Below are positions 52,903-60,527 of a stretch of 64,000 bases of DNA, piece after piece. Made by a program: the position numbers and the translations under genes. This stretch comes from Methanomicrobiaceae archaeon (GTDB taxonomy: Archaea; Halobacteriota; Methanomicrobia; Methanomicrobiales; Methanomicrobiaceae). How positions within the stretch are numbered: position 1 is the first letter of the stretch; each line of letters starts with the position of its first letter. The stretch is from the NCBI GenBank assembly GCA_029762625.1, contig JARVGI010000001.1, forward strand, positions 62,001 through 126,000, written 5' to 3'. The notes under the pieces were generated by a model, which had not been told where the DNA came from, did not search any database, and saw only the letters and a program-made list of their open reading frames with translations.

Positions 52903-53571
52903 TCACATCGATATGACGATTTCCACCACTCGCAGGAAGAGGAGCAGCGAGCTGACGTGGATCATGAGCACGTACGGTGCGCCCGGCGCACGCGTGATCT
53001 CCGCTTTTGCCACATAGAACGGGGCCATGCCCTCGCCCATCACCCCGAGCACCAGGAATATCTTGGCAACGAGCGGCACGGCGATTGCAGGCCCGAAGAG
53101 CTCCCACATGCTGAGCGTGCCGGTGGTGGCGAGGATGATGGCGGCGCTGCCGAACAGGGGCACGGTGGCGATCATGGCCACGATGCCGTACTGGAAGGCC
53201 GCATTGAGCACGTGCCGGTTCCGGTAGGCGGCGACGATGCCGATGTTGGTAATACCCACCATCGAGCAAAAGAGGGTGAAATTGAACACGTCCCCGCTCA
53301 TCATCGCCCCGAGCGTCGCCATGCCGCAGGCAAGGGCCATGAACCGCTGGAACCTGAACTGGCCGGGCGTGATGTCCTTGGTGTAGAAGGCGTCGCCGCC
53401 GAAGGCGAAGTCCACCTGCCGCTCGGGCCTGCTGATGATCGCCAGGATGGTGAAGAGCAGGGCGAAGGTGAAGAGCACCGCGGTATAGACGGTGAAATAG
53501 TTGACGATGTCGCCGAACTCGAGCACGAAGAGCTCAGGTCCCTCGATGGTGGTCACGGGCAGCTCAAACAT
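52903..53571 (-). CDS. ehaH: Eha membrane subunit H (antiporter-like)
   Basis: A 222-residue membrane protein resembling the central part of NuoL/M/N antiporter subunits, with GDVFNFTLFCSMVGITNIG, a lysine in PLVAKIFLVLGVMGEGMAPFYVAKAE-type segments (LVAKIFLV and MAPFYVAKAE), typical of the proton path. Shorter than full antiporter subunits, as is EhaH. The ATG at 53571 overlaps ehaG by eight bases. Confidence 0.88.
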   Translation of the reverse strand: MFELPVTTIEGPELFVLEFGDIVNYFTVYTAVLFTFALLFTILAIISRPERQVDFAFGGDAFYTKDITPGQFRFQRFMALACGMATLGAMMSGDVFNFTLFCSMVGITNIGIVAAYRNRHVLNAAFQYGIVAMIATVPLFGSAAIILATTGTLSMWELFGPAIAVPLVAKIFLVLGVMGEGMAPFYVAKAEITRAPGAPYVLMIHVSSLLLFLRVVEIVISM

Positions 53572-54172
53572 TCGCACCACCCCGCATGGTCCCCACCAAT
53601 GACATCTTCCCCGCCACCTTGAGCAGGATCGCAGCACCGGCGATGAGCACGCCGAAGAACCAGTACTGGGGGAGGAGCATGAAGATGAAGAAGGCCACGA
53701 TCCACATGGCCCATGCGTACCCGCTCAATGTCTCGAGGAGGGCGAACCGCTCGTCGTGGCCCTTGCAGACGAAATAGAAGATCACGCCGATCCCGGCGAC
53801 GGCCCCTCCTGAAAAGCCGGAGAGGAGGATGCCATAGCCGACGAGGGCGAGGGCGAGCAGGCCCGGGGCGCTGTCCATCACCTCGATCTGCAGCATCCGA
53901 TCCGGCTGGCGTACGAGCCCCTCGCGGACCAGAAATACCTCCGAGATCGCCATCAGCTCGGAGATCCCCACCACCAGCCCCGGGAGGATCAGCGCTTCGG
54001 CGAGATCGGTTGCCACCAGGGCGATGAGGGCGAGGGCGAGGATCTCGGCAAGATCGGTGAGCAGGATACGGTGAAGGTCGTCGTTCTCCCGCACCAGCGC
54101 CCAGAACCCGATGACGATCGATGCGAAGACCGCCAGCAGCCCGAAGGCGTAGATCCCTTCCATGCTACTCAT
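53564..54172 (-). CDS. ehaG: Eha membrane subunit G (DUF2105)
   Basis: A 202-residue protein with six hydrophobic helices. Acidic residues sit inside the helices (LLTDLAEILALALIALVATD, LAEALILPG, GISELMAISEVFL), a pattern of ion-translocating subunits; EhaG (DUF2105) is the match by position, size and pattern. Overlaps ehaF and ehaH by eight bases each. Confidence 0.85.
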   Translation of the reverse strand: MSSMEGIYAFGLLAVFASIVIGFWALVRENDDLHRILLTDLAEILALALIALVATDLAEALILPGLVVGISELMAISEVFLVREGLVRQPDRMLQIEVMDSAPGLLALALVGYGILLSGFSGGAVAGIGVIFYFVCKGHDERFALLETLSGYAWAMWIVAFFIFMLLPQYWFFGVLIAGAAILLKVAGKMSLVGTMRGGANV

Positions 54173-54638
54173 CCCTCCTGAACAGGTGGGCGGCGATGGC
54201 GAAGGCCACGAAGAGGATGCTGGTCTCCGCCACGGTGTCGAGGCCGCGCGTGTTATACAGGATCTCGTCGATGATCCCGCCCGGGTGGGCGACGATGGTC
54301 GTGCCCATGTAGGGTGTGTGGTCGGCGATGAACCGGGTGACCGGCGTCAGGTACGCAGTGACGTACCCGAGGTACGGCGAGTTGTCCGGGTACTGGGCCT
54401 GCACGTCGGTGGTGTTGAACGGCGTGCCGCCCCGCTGGTAGGGGTTGAGGGGGTCCGCCGCATCAATGGTCTTCGGGTAGAGCTGGTCGTCGTGGTAGAG
54501 CAGGGAGGGGAGCGTGAATGCGCCGAGCACGGTCACGGCGATGAAGAGGGCGGCATAGAGCCCCGCAAGGTTCTCCAGTTCCGATATGGTACGGGAGATC
54601 CTGCTGATCCATGTCCCGCGTCCTTCGCGGCGTTTCAT
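54165..54638 (-). CDS. ehaF: Eha membrane subunit F (DUF2106)
   Basis: A 157-residue protein with one helix near residues 26-48, a hydrophilic loop with DPLNPYQRGGTPFNTTDVQA, and a second helix region near the C-terminus (TRGLDTVAETSILFVAFAIA) that resembles the MrpB/MbhF DUF4040-type motif D-T-x-x-E. EhaF fits by position and size. Confidence 0.85.
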   Translation of the reverse strand: MKRREGRGTWISRISRTISELENLAGLYAALFIAVTVLGAFTLPSLLYHDDQLYPKTIDAADPLNPYQRGGTPFNTTDVQAQYPDNSPYLGYVTAYLTPVTRFIADHTPYMGTTIVAHPGGIIDEILYNTRGLDTVAETSILFVAFAIAAHLFRRDE

Positions 54639-54871
54639 GCGGCATTCCTCCTCTCGACGACGCGGACGATCACGAAGGTGGAGATGGCGGTGACCGCAAC
54701 AAAAGTGAGCAGCGCAAGGGTCTCATCGAAGGAGAGCATGATGAGGAGCAGACCCCATGCCGGGATCTCGAGGTTGATGAGGCGGGTGAGGTAGGTCCTG
54801 GGGCGGGGGAAGGCTGCCGCCGCCGTGCCGATCACCAGGATGGCAATCCCGAGGAAGAACTCCACGCTCAT
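54635..54871 (-). CDS. ehaE: Eha membrane subunit E (DUF2107)
   Basis: A 78-residue protein with two helices (about 5-22 and 37-70), including EIPAWGLLLIMLSFDETLAL with buried acidic residues. Position and size fit EhaE. ATGA overlap with ehaD, four-base overlap with ehaF. Confidence 0.82.
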   Translation of the reverse strand: MSVEFFLGIAILVIGTAAAAFPRPRTYLTRLINLEIPAWGLLLIMLSFDETLALLTFVAVTAISTFVIVRVVERRNAA

Positions 54872-55098
54872 GGACCATCCCTCCTGCAGACGAGCAGCAC
54901 GATGATGGTCGTGACCGGGACGATGAGGGCGACGGCGACCGCCACATCGAGGTAGCCCCGCACCACCACGAAAGGAAGCACGCCGGCGGCAAGCACGCCG
55001 ATCCCGATCAGCTTGTCGAACGGGTCTCGCTTGAAGGCGGCGCTCACCGTGCCGATGAGGGCGATGGCGGCGAACACGTAGAGGACCGCCTCAATCAT
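54868..55098 (-). CDS. ehaD: Eha membrane subunit D (DUF2108)
   Basis: A 76-residue protein with three short helices and the middle motif FDKLIGIGVLAAGVLPFVV, reminiscent of the small NuoK/MnhC-like antiporter subunits. The ATG at 55098 overlaps ehaC by eight bases. Assigned to EhaD by position and size. Confidence 0.82.
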   Translation of the reverse strand: MIEAVLYVFAAIALIGTVSAAFKRDPFDKLIGIGVLAAGVLPFVVVRGYLDVAVAVALIVPVTTIIVLLVCRRDGP

Positions 55099-55357
55099 CC
55101 TCGGTGCTCCCTCCTGCAAATGTGCTCGCGATGGCATTGGACTCCAGCGTCGACCCCACGAAAAATGCCGCGGCCGCCAGCAGTGCCAGCGGGTGGCGAA
55201 TGAGCAGGGCGATGGCCGCAGCGATGGCAAAGCTGAGGACGTTGAGGTAGGGGAGTTTGCGGAGCGTATTGTTCTCGACCGCCACCCTGAGTGCGGCGAA
55301 CAGCCCGACCAGCACCACGATGATGAGTGCGATCTCCTCACCGGTTATGCCCGCCAC
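55091..55357 (-). CDS. ehaC: Eha membrane subunit C (DUF2109)
   Basis: An 88-residue protein with three helices (about 8-26, 38-55, 58-72) and RKLPYLNVLSFAIAAAIAL, similar to MnhG/EhaC-type subunits. Overlaps ehaB by 13 and ehaD by eight bases. Confidence 0.82.
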   Translation of the reverse strand: MAGITGEEIALIIVVLVGLFAALRVAVENNTLRKLPYLNVLSFAIAAAIALLIRHPLALLAAAAFFVGSTLESNAIASTFAGGSTEDD

Positions 55358-55830
55358 CCCCAGAGGGTGGCGAGAAGCCTGCTCGCGCCGGTGTGGGAGA
55401 GGCCCTGGATGGTGAGGATGGCGAGCACCATACCGGCGATGAACTCCTCCGCGCCGAAACCCACCTGGGTGAACCCGAATACGACGAACGTGGCAAGTAT
55501 CGCCCCGGTCGTACCTGCGTAGCCGGGGTCATGGCATATCCTGTTGCCGAGGTAGACGAGGAGGGCGGCCGCGAGCCCTCCGGGAATCCCTGCGATGTAC
55601 ACGCCGCAGGCCGCAAGGAGCGTACCTGCGGAGGCGTCCGGAGAGCAGACGATGTTGCCCATCATGTACCCGCCATGCAGCGCCCCGCCCTCCTCCTCGA
55701 TCGATCTCCCGATCGCGGTGGCACCACTCACGCCTCCCTTTTCGGGCAGTTTGAACAGTACATCGATGGTAATGAACAGAAGCCAGCTCACGAGCGATGC
55801 GGCCAAAATGCGTGCTATCACATCGAGCAT
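55345..55830 (-). CDS. ehaB: Eha membrane subunit B
   Basis: A 161-residue membrane protein with helices at about 5-27, 70-92, 105-125 and 130-150. A cytoplasmic segment holds GGYMMGNIVCSPDASAGT. It is the first gene of the operon: no ehaA is seen upstream. ATGGA directly follows a GGAGAAATGGA leader segment, and a TATA element lies at 55886-55895. Confidence 0.8.
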   Translation of the reverse strand: MLDVIARILAASLVSWLLFITIDVLFKLPEKGGVSGATAIGRSIEEEGGALHGGYMMGNIVCSPDASAGTLLAACGVYIAGIPGGLAAALLVYLGNRICHDPGYAGTTGAILATFVVFGFTQVGFGAEEFIAGMVLAILTIQGLSHTGASRLLATLWGWRA

Positions 55831-55885
55831 TCCATTTCTCCGGACTTAAAAGGTGGGATTTTCTCAATCAACCTCTGGTGGTCAA

Positions 55886-55895
55886 TAGAATAAAT
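55886..55895 (-). promoter_or_regulatory. TATA box of the eha-fwd operon
   Basis: The minus strand reads ATTTATTCTA about 55-65 bases upstream of the ehaB ATG, giving a leader of roughly 30-35 bases. This seems to be the only promoter for the following 11 kb, since no later intergenic gap is longer than six bases. Confidence 0.55.
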
Positions 55896-55910
55896 GTTTT
55901 CATGCTAACA

Positions 55911-55932
55911 AATCCCCGTTTTACGGGGGATT
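55911..55932. promoter_or_regulatory. dyad directly upstream of the eha-fwd promoter
   Basis: The nearly perfect inverted repeat AATCCCCGT - TTT - ACGGGGGATT lies about 20-35 bases upstream of the TATA box, the place where archaeal activators bind. On the plus strand it is followed by six T and so looks like an intrinsic terminator, but no plus-strand gene leads into it. A binding site for a regulator of the operon is the better guess. Confidence 0.4.
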
Positions 55933-56179
55933 TTTTGGCTATTGAGGATAATGGGTAACCCATGTATGTTGACTGTGCGCATATGTCAGCGTCTCTTTTT
56001 TTCATGCAGCCCCCCGCCTCCGGGGATGCCGGCGACCGGTACCCCGCCGGGCGTGCGTTCGCGCAACGGCGCAGTGCGGGCGGAGGAGAGCGCCCGGCGC
56101 GGCCCTGCCGGGTGATCCCTGCGGGAATTGAACGGAATACGAGTGTTTATTATTCCCACCGCCGACGCTATTGCAAGGC

Positions 56180-57238
56180 ATGACACCCGACCTCACACGG
56201 CTCGACATCCTCACCATCGCACTTGTGGCCGGCATCGTTATCGCCGCCACCCTCTCGTTCTGGCCCCTTATCGGCGTGCTCATCCTCAGCTCTTCGCTCG
56301 CCGTCGTGGTCCTCCCCCTGCAGAGGCGCCTGCGGGCGAAGATGAGCGAGGAGCTCGCGGCGGCGGTGACAACGGCGCTGGTGCTCGTGGCCCTTGTCTC
56401 AACCGTGCTCTTCACCGTCTCGGTGATCTATTCCAACATCGACTACCTCGCGGAGATCGTCTCCCTGATCATCGGGTGGATCCGCGCCGCCTATGCGGAT
56501 CTCATCTACTCCGAGATGGCGATCCCGCCGGATATGGTCACGGACTGGATCAACGACCAGATACACCAGTTCAGCCAGTACGTCGGATCCATCGTCCGGA
56601 GCCTGCCGTTCCTTATCGTCGAGTTCATCGTCTTTTTCCTCAGCCTGTTCATGTTCATCCTGCGCGGGGACGCCATCCGCGACGAGTTCGTCGGGCTCCT
56701 CCCGGACCGCATCGTGGGTTCTATCGAACGGATGTCGGTCATGGTCGTCGACACGCTCTACGCCATCTACGTGGTGCATATTGCCACTTCGGTGCTCACA
56801 TTCCTCCTTGCCCTGCCGTTCTTTTACCTGATCGGCTTCGACCACGTGGTCTTCTACTCGCTATTAGCTGCGCTCTTCCAGCTCGTCCCCATTCTCGGCC
56901 CCTCGTTTTTGATGATCTTTCTGGGCATCTACGCCCTCTCGATTGGTGACATGCGCAGCCTCGTCCTCATCGCAGTGGTCGGCTATCCGGTTGTCTGCGC
57001 CCTCCCCGATATCTACCTCCGCCCCCTGATGATGGGCATGCGGGCCTCCATCCACCCGGTGCTCATGTGGATCGGGTTCTTCGGCGGCCTCGCGGTCATG
57101 GGCCTCGTCGGCTTCATCCTCGGCCCGCTCTTCGTGGCCCTCGTCGTCTCGGGCTACCACATCATCATCGACGAGCTGAAAGGGGCCCGTGATGACGTGG
57201 GCGGCGCCGGGGGCGGGGTCGGCGGGACGGGCCCGTGA
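56180..57238 (+). CDS. AI-2E/PerM-family permease
   Basis: A 352-residue membrane protein with the helices and the conserved late motifs of the AI-2E exporter/PerM family (FQLVPILGPSFLMI, PDIYLRPLMMG, GPLFVALV). Members transport small molecules or act as Na+/H+ antiporters; the substrate here is unknown. The glycine-rich tail after residue 335 is low in complexity. TTTATTATT about 30 bases upstream of the ATG is a plausible TATA box. It is divergent from the eha operon; the 350-base spacer holds the dyad at 55911. Confidence 0.9.
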   Translation: MTPDLTRLDILTIALVAGIVIAATLSFWPLIGVLILSSSLAVVVLPLQRRLRAKMSEELAAAVTTALVLVALVSTVLFTVSVIYSNIDYLAEIVSLIIGWIRAAYADLIYSEMAIPPDMVTDWINDQIHQFSQYVGSIVRSLPFLIVEFIVFFLSLFMFILRGDAIRDEFVGLLPDRIVGSIERMSVMVVDTLYAIYVVHIATSVLTFLLALPFFYLIGFDHVVFYSLLAALFQLVPILGPSFLMIFLGIYALSIGDMRSLVLIAVVGYPVVCALPDIYLRPLMMGMRASIHPVLMWIGFFGGLAVMGLVGFILGPLFVALVVSGYHIIIDELKGARDDVGGAGGGVGGTGP

Positions 57239-57369
57239 TGGTCCGGCAGAAGGCCGGGCCATGTTCCGCTGCGAGACGCCGGGCCCTTGCACGCTCCGGG
57301 CCGGGGCATGTTCCCTCCCCGAAAAGAAACGCATTATACATTGCAGAAACAATGCTAGAGGCAGCGCAC

Positions 57370-57454
57370 GCGAGGGTTGCCGAGCCTGGTCAAAGGCGCA
57401 GGGCTTAGGACCCTGTCTCGCAGGAGTTCGAGCGTTCGAATCGCTCCCCTCGCA
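57370..57454 (+). tRNA. tRNA-Leu (anticodon TAG)
   Basis: An 85-base class II tRNA with acceptor GCGAGGG/CCCTCGC, anticodon stem CAGGG/CCCTG around loop CTTAGGA, and a variable arm identical to that of the tRNA-Leu(CAG) at 36350. Discriminator A at 57454; CCA not encoded. Confidence 0.96.
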
Positions 57455-57652
57455 TCTTGAATGTGATGATGTATGCATATGATAGTCTTTTATGAGTATG
57501 GATCATGCGTGTGAATAAAATATACAAAATATTATTAGCAATAATATGACCAATAATATTTATTATGCAATACGTAGTAGTGCCACTGTCAGGGTAGGAC
57601 GGAAACCATCCCCCTTCCTTTTGGCGATGAAGTAACAAAATGAGGATAGAAA

Positions 57653-57970
57653 ATGAAGAAAAAACTGTTTACCGCTACGTTCCTGCTGCTCGTGGCAGGC
57701 ATGGTCGGAACCGCTGCTGCGGCCCCGGGTGGTTTACCCGCAGCACATGGTGTTGACGGCCCTACATTCGGATCTCTGGTCGCAGGACTCGCACAGACAG
57801 ATCCCGGTTTCCTGGCTGAACATGCGAGTTCTTGTAATCAAGTCGAAAATTCCCATACAGGAGGCCTACCCGCAGCACATGGTGTTGACGGCCGTACATT
57901 TGGATCGCTGGTCGCAGGACTCGCACAGGAAGATCCCGCTGCTCTGGTCGCACATGTTACCGGTTGTTAA
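57653..57970 (+). CDS. secreted peptide with two 36-residue repeats
   Basis: A 105-residue protein. Residues 1-24 are a classical signal peptide (KKK, hydrophobic core, GTAAAA before the cleavage site). The rest is two copies of a 36-residue unit, 26-61 and 70-105, joined by NQVENSHT. Both start GGLPAAHGVDG, contain TFGSLVAGLAQ, and end in a single Cys; 27 of 36 positions are identical and the second copy ends exactly at the C-terminus. GAGGATAG precedes the ATG, and the 200 bases upstream are very AT-rich. I do not recognise the family. A surface-bound or secreted signalling or antimicrobial peptide is a speculation. Confidence 0.75.
   Translation: MKKKLFTATFLLLVAGMVGTAAAAPGGLPAAHGVDGPTFGSLVAGLAQTDPGFLAEHASSCNQVENSHTGGLPAAHGVDGRTFGSLVAGLAQEDPAALVAHVTGC
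57728..57967 (+). repeat. direct repeat within the secreted peptide gene
   Basis: Two copies of 108 bases, 57728-57835 and 57860-57967, separated by 24 bases. Long identical runs such as GCAGCACATGGTGTTGACGG occur in both, so the duplication is recent or is kept uniform. Confidence 0.85.
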
Positions 57971-57978
57971 AATTTCAC

Positions 57979-57985
57979 TTTTTTT
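57979..57985 (+). terminator. T-tract terminator after the secreted peptide gene
   Basis: Seven T, eight bases after the stop codon. Confidence 0.5.
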
Positions 57986-58378
57986 GGGTGGCGATGTTCA
58001 ACTCACCGATATTCTTTAGAATACATTTCGGGCCATAATGAACGATTCCGCAGGCAGCATTGATCCTCCTTGTGATGCAGCGCGTTTTCCCACATCCGCC
58101 TCGACATTGCTGATGATAGTGTGATTCGACCCGTCGTCCTATGAATGGATGCGGCTCATGGCTGTTCGCCGCCCGCCGAACGTGTACCTGGGATCGGCAG
58201 GGCGCGGGTGCAGGAGAACGGGGCGGCTTGAGAGGGAGTGCGCAGCTCTTTTGCTGATCCGGTGGGGTGGCGTGCGAACACTATCGTTCCCGCTTCCTTG
58301 GGCGGCGGTGAGTGTGGAAATGAACCCCAGTGCAGCAGTCCTTGAATCACCATCGATGAAAATGAAATCGAGGGGCCC
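57986..58378. other. intergenic region without a recognised gene
   Basis: About 390 bases. Short frames exist on both strands (for example 58149-58412 plus), but they have no start signal, no recognisable motif and untypical composition. I see no RNA structure or repeat. Confidence 0.5.
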
Positions 58379-58917
58379 TCATTTCCACCGCTCCAGCAGG
58401 CCTGCGACCTGATCGTACTTTTCGTGGATCATCTCCCGGTCGAACTCGTAAAACTCCCGGAGCATCGCATCCTCCTCTTCTTCCGAGAAATACTCCATTG
58501 CTGGAAAGAAGAAGTTCTTATCCTCCTTCTCGATGTGCTGCGGGTAAAAATCTGCGATGGTGCCGAGCAGGGATATGAGCTCTTCGGGGAAGCACTCCCG
58601 CCGATCACGTACCGGTCCCTTGCCGCCACGAGCTTTCTGGTCGTGGCCCTGGCAAATGTATGCTCTTCGATCAGTTCGGCCATGATCCGTGCATGCTCTT
58701 CGGAGAGATCCTTTCCGGCGAGGTCCCGGAACAGGATATCCTCCTCTTTCCCGTGGTAGGTCCGGTCAGCATAGGTACGGATGAAATCGACGGCGGTGTC
58801 GATGAAGGGAATATCTATCGCGTGTCCCTGCCGCATGCGCAGGATCTGGCTGTCGAATATTCCTATCACCCGTTCGATGGTCCGGTGCTCCCACATCAGC
58901 GGTCCTATCGGTTCCAT
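58379..58917 (-). pseudogene. hemerythrin-like protein with a frameshift
   Basis: The first 107 or so residues read as a hemerythrin: MWEHRTIERVIG, YHGKEEDILF, EEHARIMAELIEEH supply the expected His/Glu ligands. At about 58598 the frame breaks; one base too few in a GGG run (minus strand CGGGAGTGC) shifts it. If one G is added the reading continues with FPEELISLLG, FYPQHIEKEDKNFFFP (the missing ligand pair) and ends LLERWK at the TGA at 58379-58381. So this is a recently broken gene, a phase-variable run, or a sequencing error. GGAGATATG precedes the ATG at 58917. Confidence 0.8.
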
Positions 58918-58970
58918 TCACATATCTCCTGTCATCGTATCCATCATTCATAGCCGGCATTCTCCCGGCA

Positions 58971-59180
58971 TCACGATTTCCTTCCCTTTACCTTCCTCGG
59001 CCACCGCTTCAGCACAAACGCCCCTCGACGGCGGCGAAGAGGCCGTTGAAGAGGGTGGAGATGACCGGATCCAATAAATCCGTGCCGATCAGATTGCCGT
59101 GGACATTGTCGCCGGGCTGGAAGAAGATGCACATCAGGCAGGGACGGACCGCCCGACGACCGGAAAGCATCGGCGCAGGA
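58971..59180 (-). pseudogene. remnant of a ferric-reductase-like membrane protein gene
   Basis: The minus strand reads CLMCIFF-(x5)-VHGNLIGTDLLDPVIS and TLFNGLFAAVEG and, after a one-base shift near 59020, GAFVLKRWPRKVKG. These match the C-terminus of the intact gene at 60528-61130 (GIIHGNLIGTDFQDPVIF, VLFNGLFVAVVGAFLLKRW) closely at the DNA level. The match ends near 59180 and the N-terminal helices are absent. It is a decayed duplicate. Confidence 0.75.
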
Positions 59181-59383
59181 AAAACCTTGAGAGCTATTTC
59201 GGGCCTTCGAAGTCGCATATTTCTTGGATCGGCCACTTTCGGCACAAAGTTTAAGTACATGCCTTGCTACCCCCCTACACACCTTCCATGCGGCATGCGG
59301 CAGAATGGGGGAACCATTGATTATTGCGCGATGCGCTCATGCCGGCCCATGCGGAGGTAGATGAGACACGGGGAGAATGAACC

Positions 59384-59848
59384 ATGGCACAGGATATCCT
59401 TGAAATAATCAAATCGGATCATGAGAAGACAATTTCGGACCTCAGGCAGATCGTGAGCCGCGCTGGCGAGGTCAGCAAAGGGAAGAGGAACGAGGAATTC
59501 GACCGGATGCATCTCGATCTGACGGGGCACATGACCGCGGAAGAGACGATCTTCTACCCTGCGCTGGAGAGCGAGATACGGGAGCAGATCAGCCATGCGC
59601 GGGAAGAGCATGAAGACATTCGCAGCCACCTCAAAGATATCGGCAGATCCTGGTCGGAAACATCCGAGTTCACGCAGAAACTCCAAAAACTTGAGGAGAC
59701 AATCAACCACCATGTAGAGGAGGAGGAAGAAAAGATCTTCAGCACGGCCCGTGAGAGCCTGGGACAGGACCGGCTCGAAGAGATGGGCCGGCAGTTCGAA
59801 CAGGAGAAGCAGAAGACGGTCCGGCAGGGACTGGCACCGGCCCGGTAA
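59384..59848 (+). CDS. hemerythrin HHE-domain protein
   Basis: A 154-residue protein with the hemerythrin ligands in order: SDHEKTISDL, LTGHMTAEETIFYPAL, HAREEHEDI and HHVEEEEEKIF. It should bind a di-iron site for O2 or NO sensing or scavenging. The C-terminal 30 residues are a charged helix. A TATA-like TTTAAGTAC lies at about 59246, giving a long leader. It is a different subfamily from the broken hemerythrin at 58379. Confidence 0.9.
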   Translation: MAQDILEIIKSDHEKTISDLRQIVSRAGEVSKGKRNEEFDRMHLDLTGHMTAEETIFYPALESEIREQISHAREEHEDIRSHLKDIGRSWSETSEFTQKLQKLEETINHHVEEEEEKIFSTARESLGQDRLEEMGRQFEQEKQKTVRQGLAPAR

Positions 59849-60042
59849 GCCGGACCTTCACCCCCCGGGACCGCACACGTCGCGCGAAAAAGGTGCGCGA
59901 TGCGGGCAACCGGGGTCTGCGATCGCGGGTGGCGGCAGGTCGGGGCTGAAAACGCGGTCCCCTTTTTTTGAGTGGAGCGGAACGGGGAGAAAAAGGGCCG
60001 GAAAATTCCCTCGAACGTGAATGATGGCAGGAGACGGTTTTC

Positions 60043-60513
60043 CTATTCCCCGATTTCCTGTCCGCCCTTCACCGTTGCCCGGAGGATTGCTCCTATCAGT
60101 GCCCCCCCGATCAGCCCGGCACCCGCACCCATAAAAAACCCGCTCAGGGGGGAAAACGACCAGCTCCATGCAGCGAGCAGCCCTGCGGGGATCCCGACAA
60201 GAGTTCCGGCTCCCATGCCGAAAACGACGAGCATACCTGTGCTGCCCCGGACCCGATCCCTGACATAGGCCTGCGCCGTCAATAGCCCGGTGATTATCCC
60301 TGTACCGGCGCCGTATGTCATGCCGACAATGATATCGAGGCCGGAAAGGATTGCCGCCATGCTCCAGATCCCCGTTCCCATTATCAGGCCGATGCTGAAT
60401 CCGAGCCCGAGAATCCCTCTCATCTTCTCATTGCTCATGGGTACATGAGAATGTTGCAACGGCTCATCAATTTTTGCCGGCGCATTCTCCCGGAGCCGTT
60501 TCTGACCTTCCAT
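60043..60513 (-). CDS. glycine-rich membrane protein
   Basis: A 156-residue protein with four to five hydrophobic, glycine-rich helices (ILGLGFSIGLIMGTGIW, GMTYGAGTGIITGLL, LVVFGMGAGTLVGIPAGLL, GFFMGAGAGLIGGALIGAI). These look like glycine-zipper segments. The N-terminal 25 residues are hydrophilic; ATG 60438 (MSNEKMRG) is an alternative start. It lies 14 bases after the ferric-reductase-like gene and is probably co-transcribed with it. Family not recognised. Confidence 0.65.
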   Translation of the reverse strand: MEGQKRLRENAPAKIDEPLQHSHVPMSNEKMRGILGLGFSIGLIMGTGIWSMAAILSGLDIIVGMTYGAGTGIITGLLTAQAYVRDRVRGSTGMLVVFGMGAGTLVGIPAGLLAAWSWSFSPLSGFFMGAGAGLIGGALIGAILRATVKGGQEIGE

Positions 60514-60527
60514 TGTCCCTTCGCACC

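Noticed and set aside
55911-55936. Hairpin followed by six T as an intrinsic terminator
   Set aside because: No plus-strand gene is upstream of it; its place before the eha TATA box favours an operator, so it is listed as a regulatory candidate.
58149-58412. Possible 87-residue gene on the plus strand
   Set aside because: No ribosome site, no motif, and it runs into the 3' end of the opposite hemerythrin gene.
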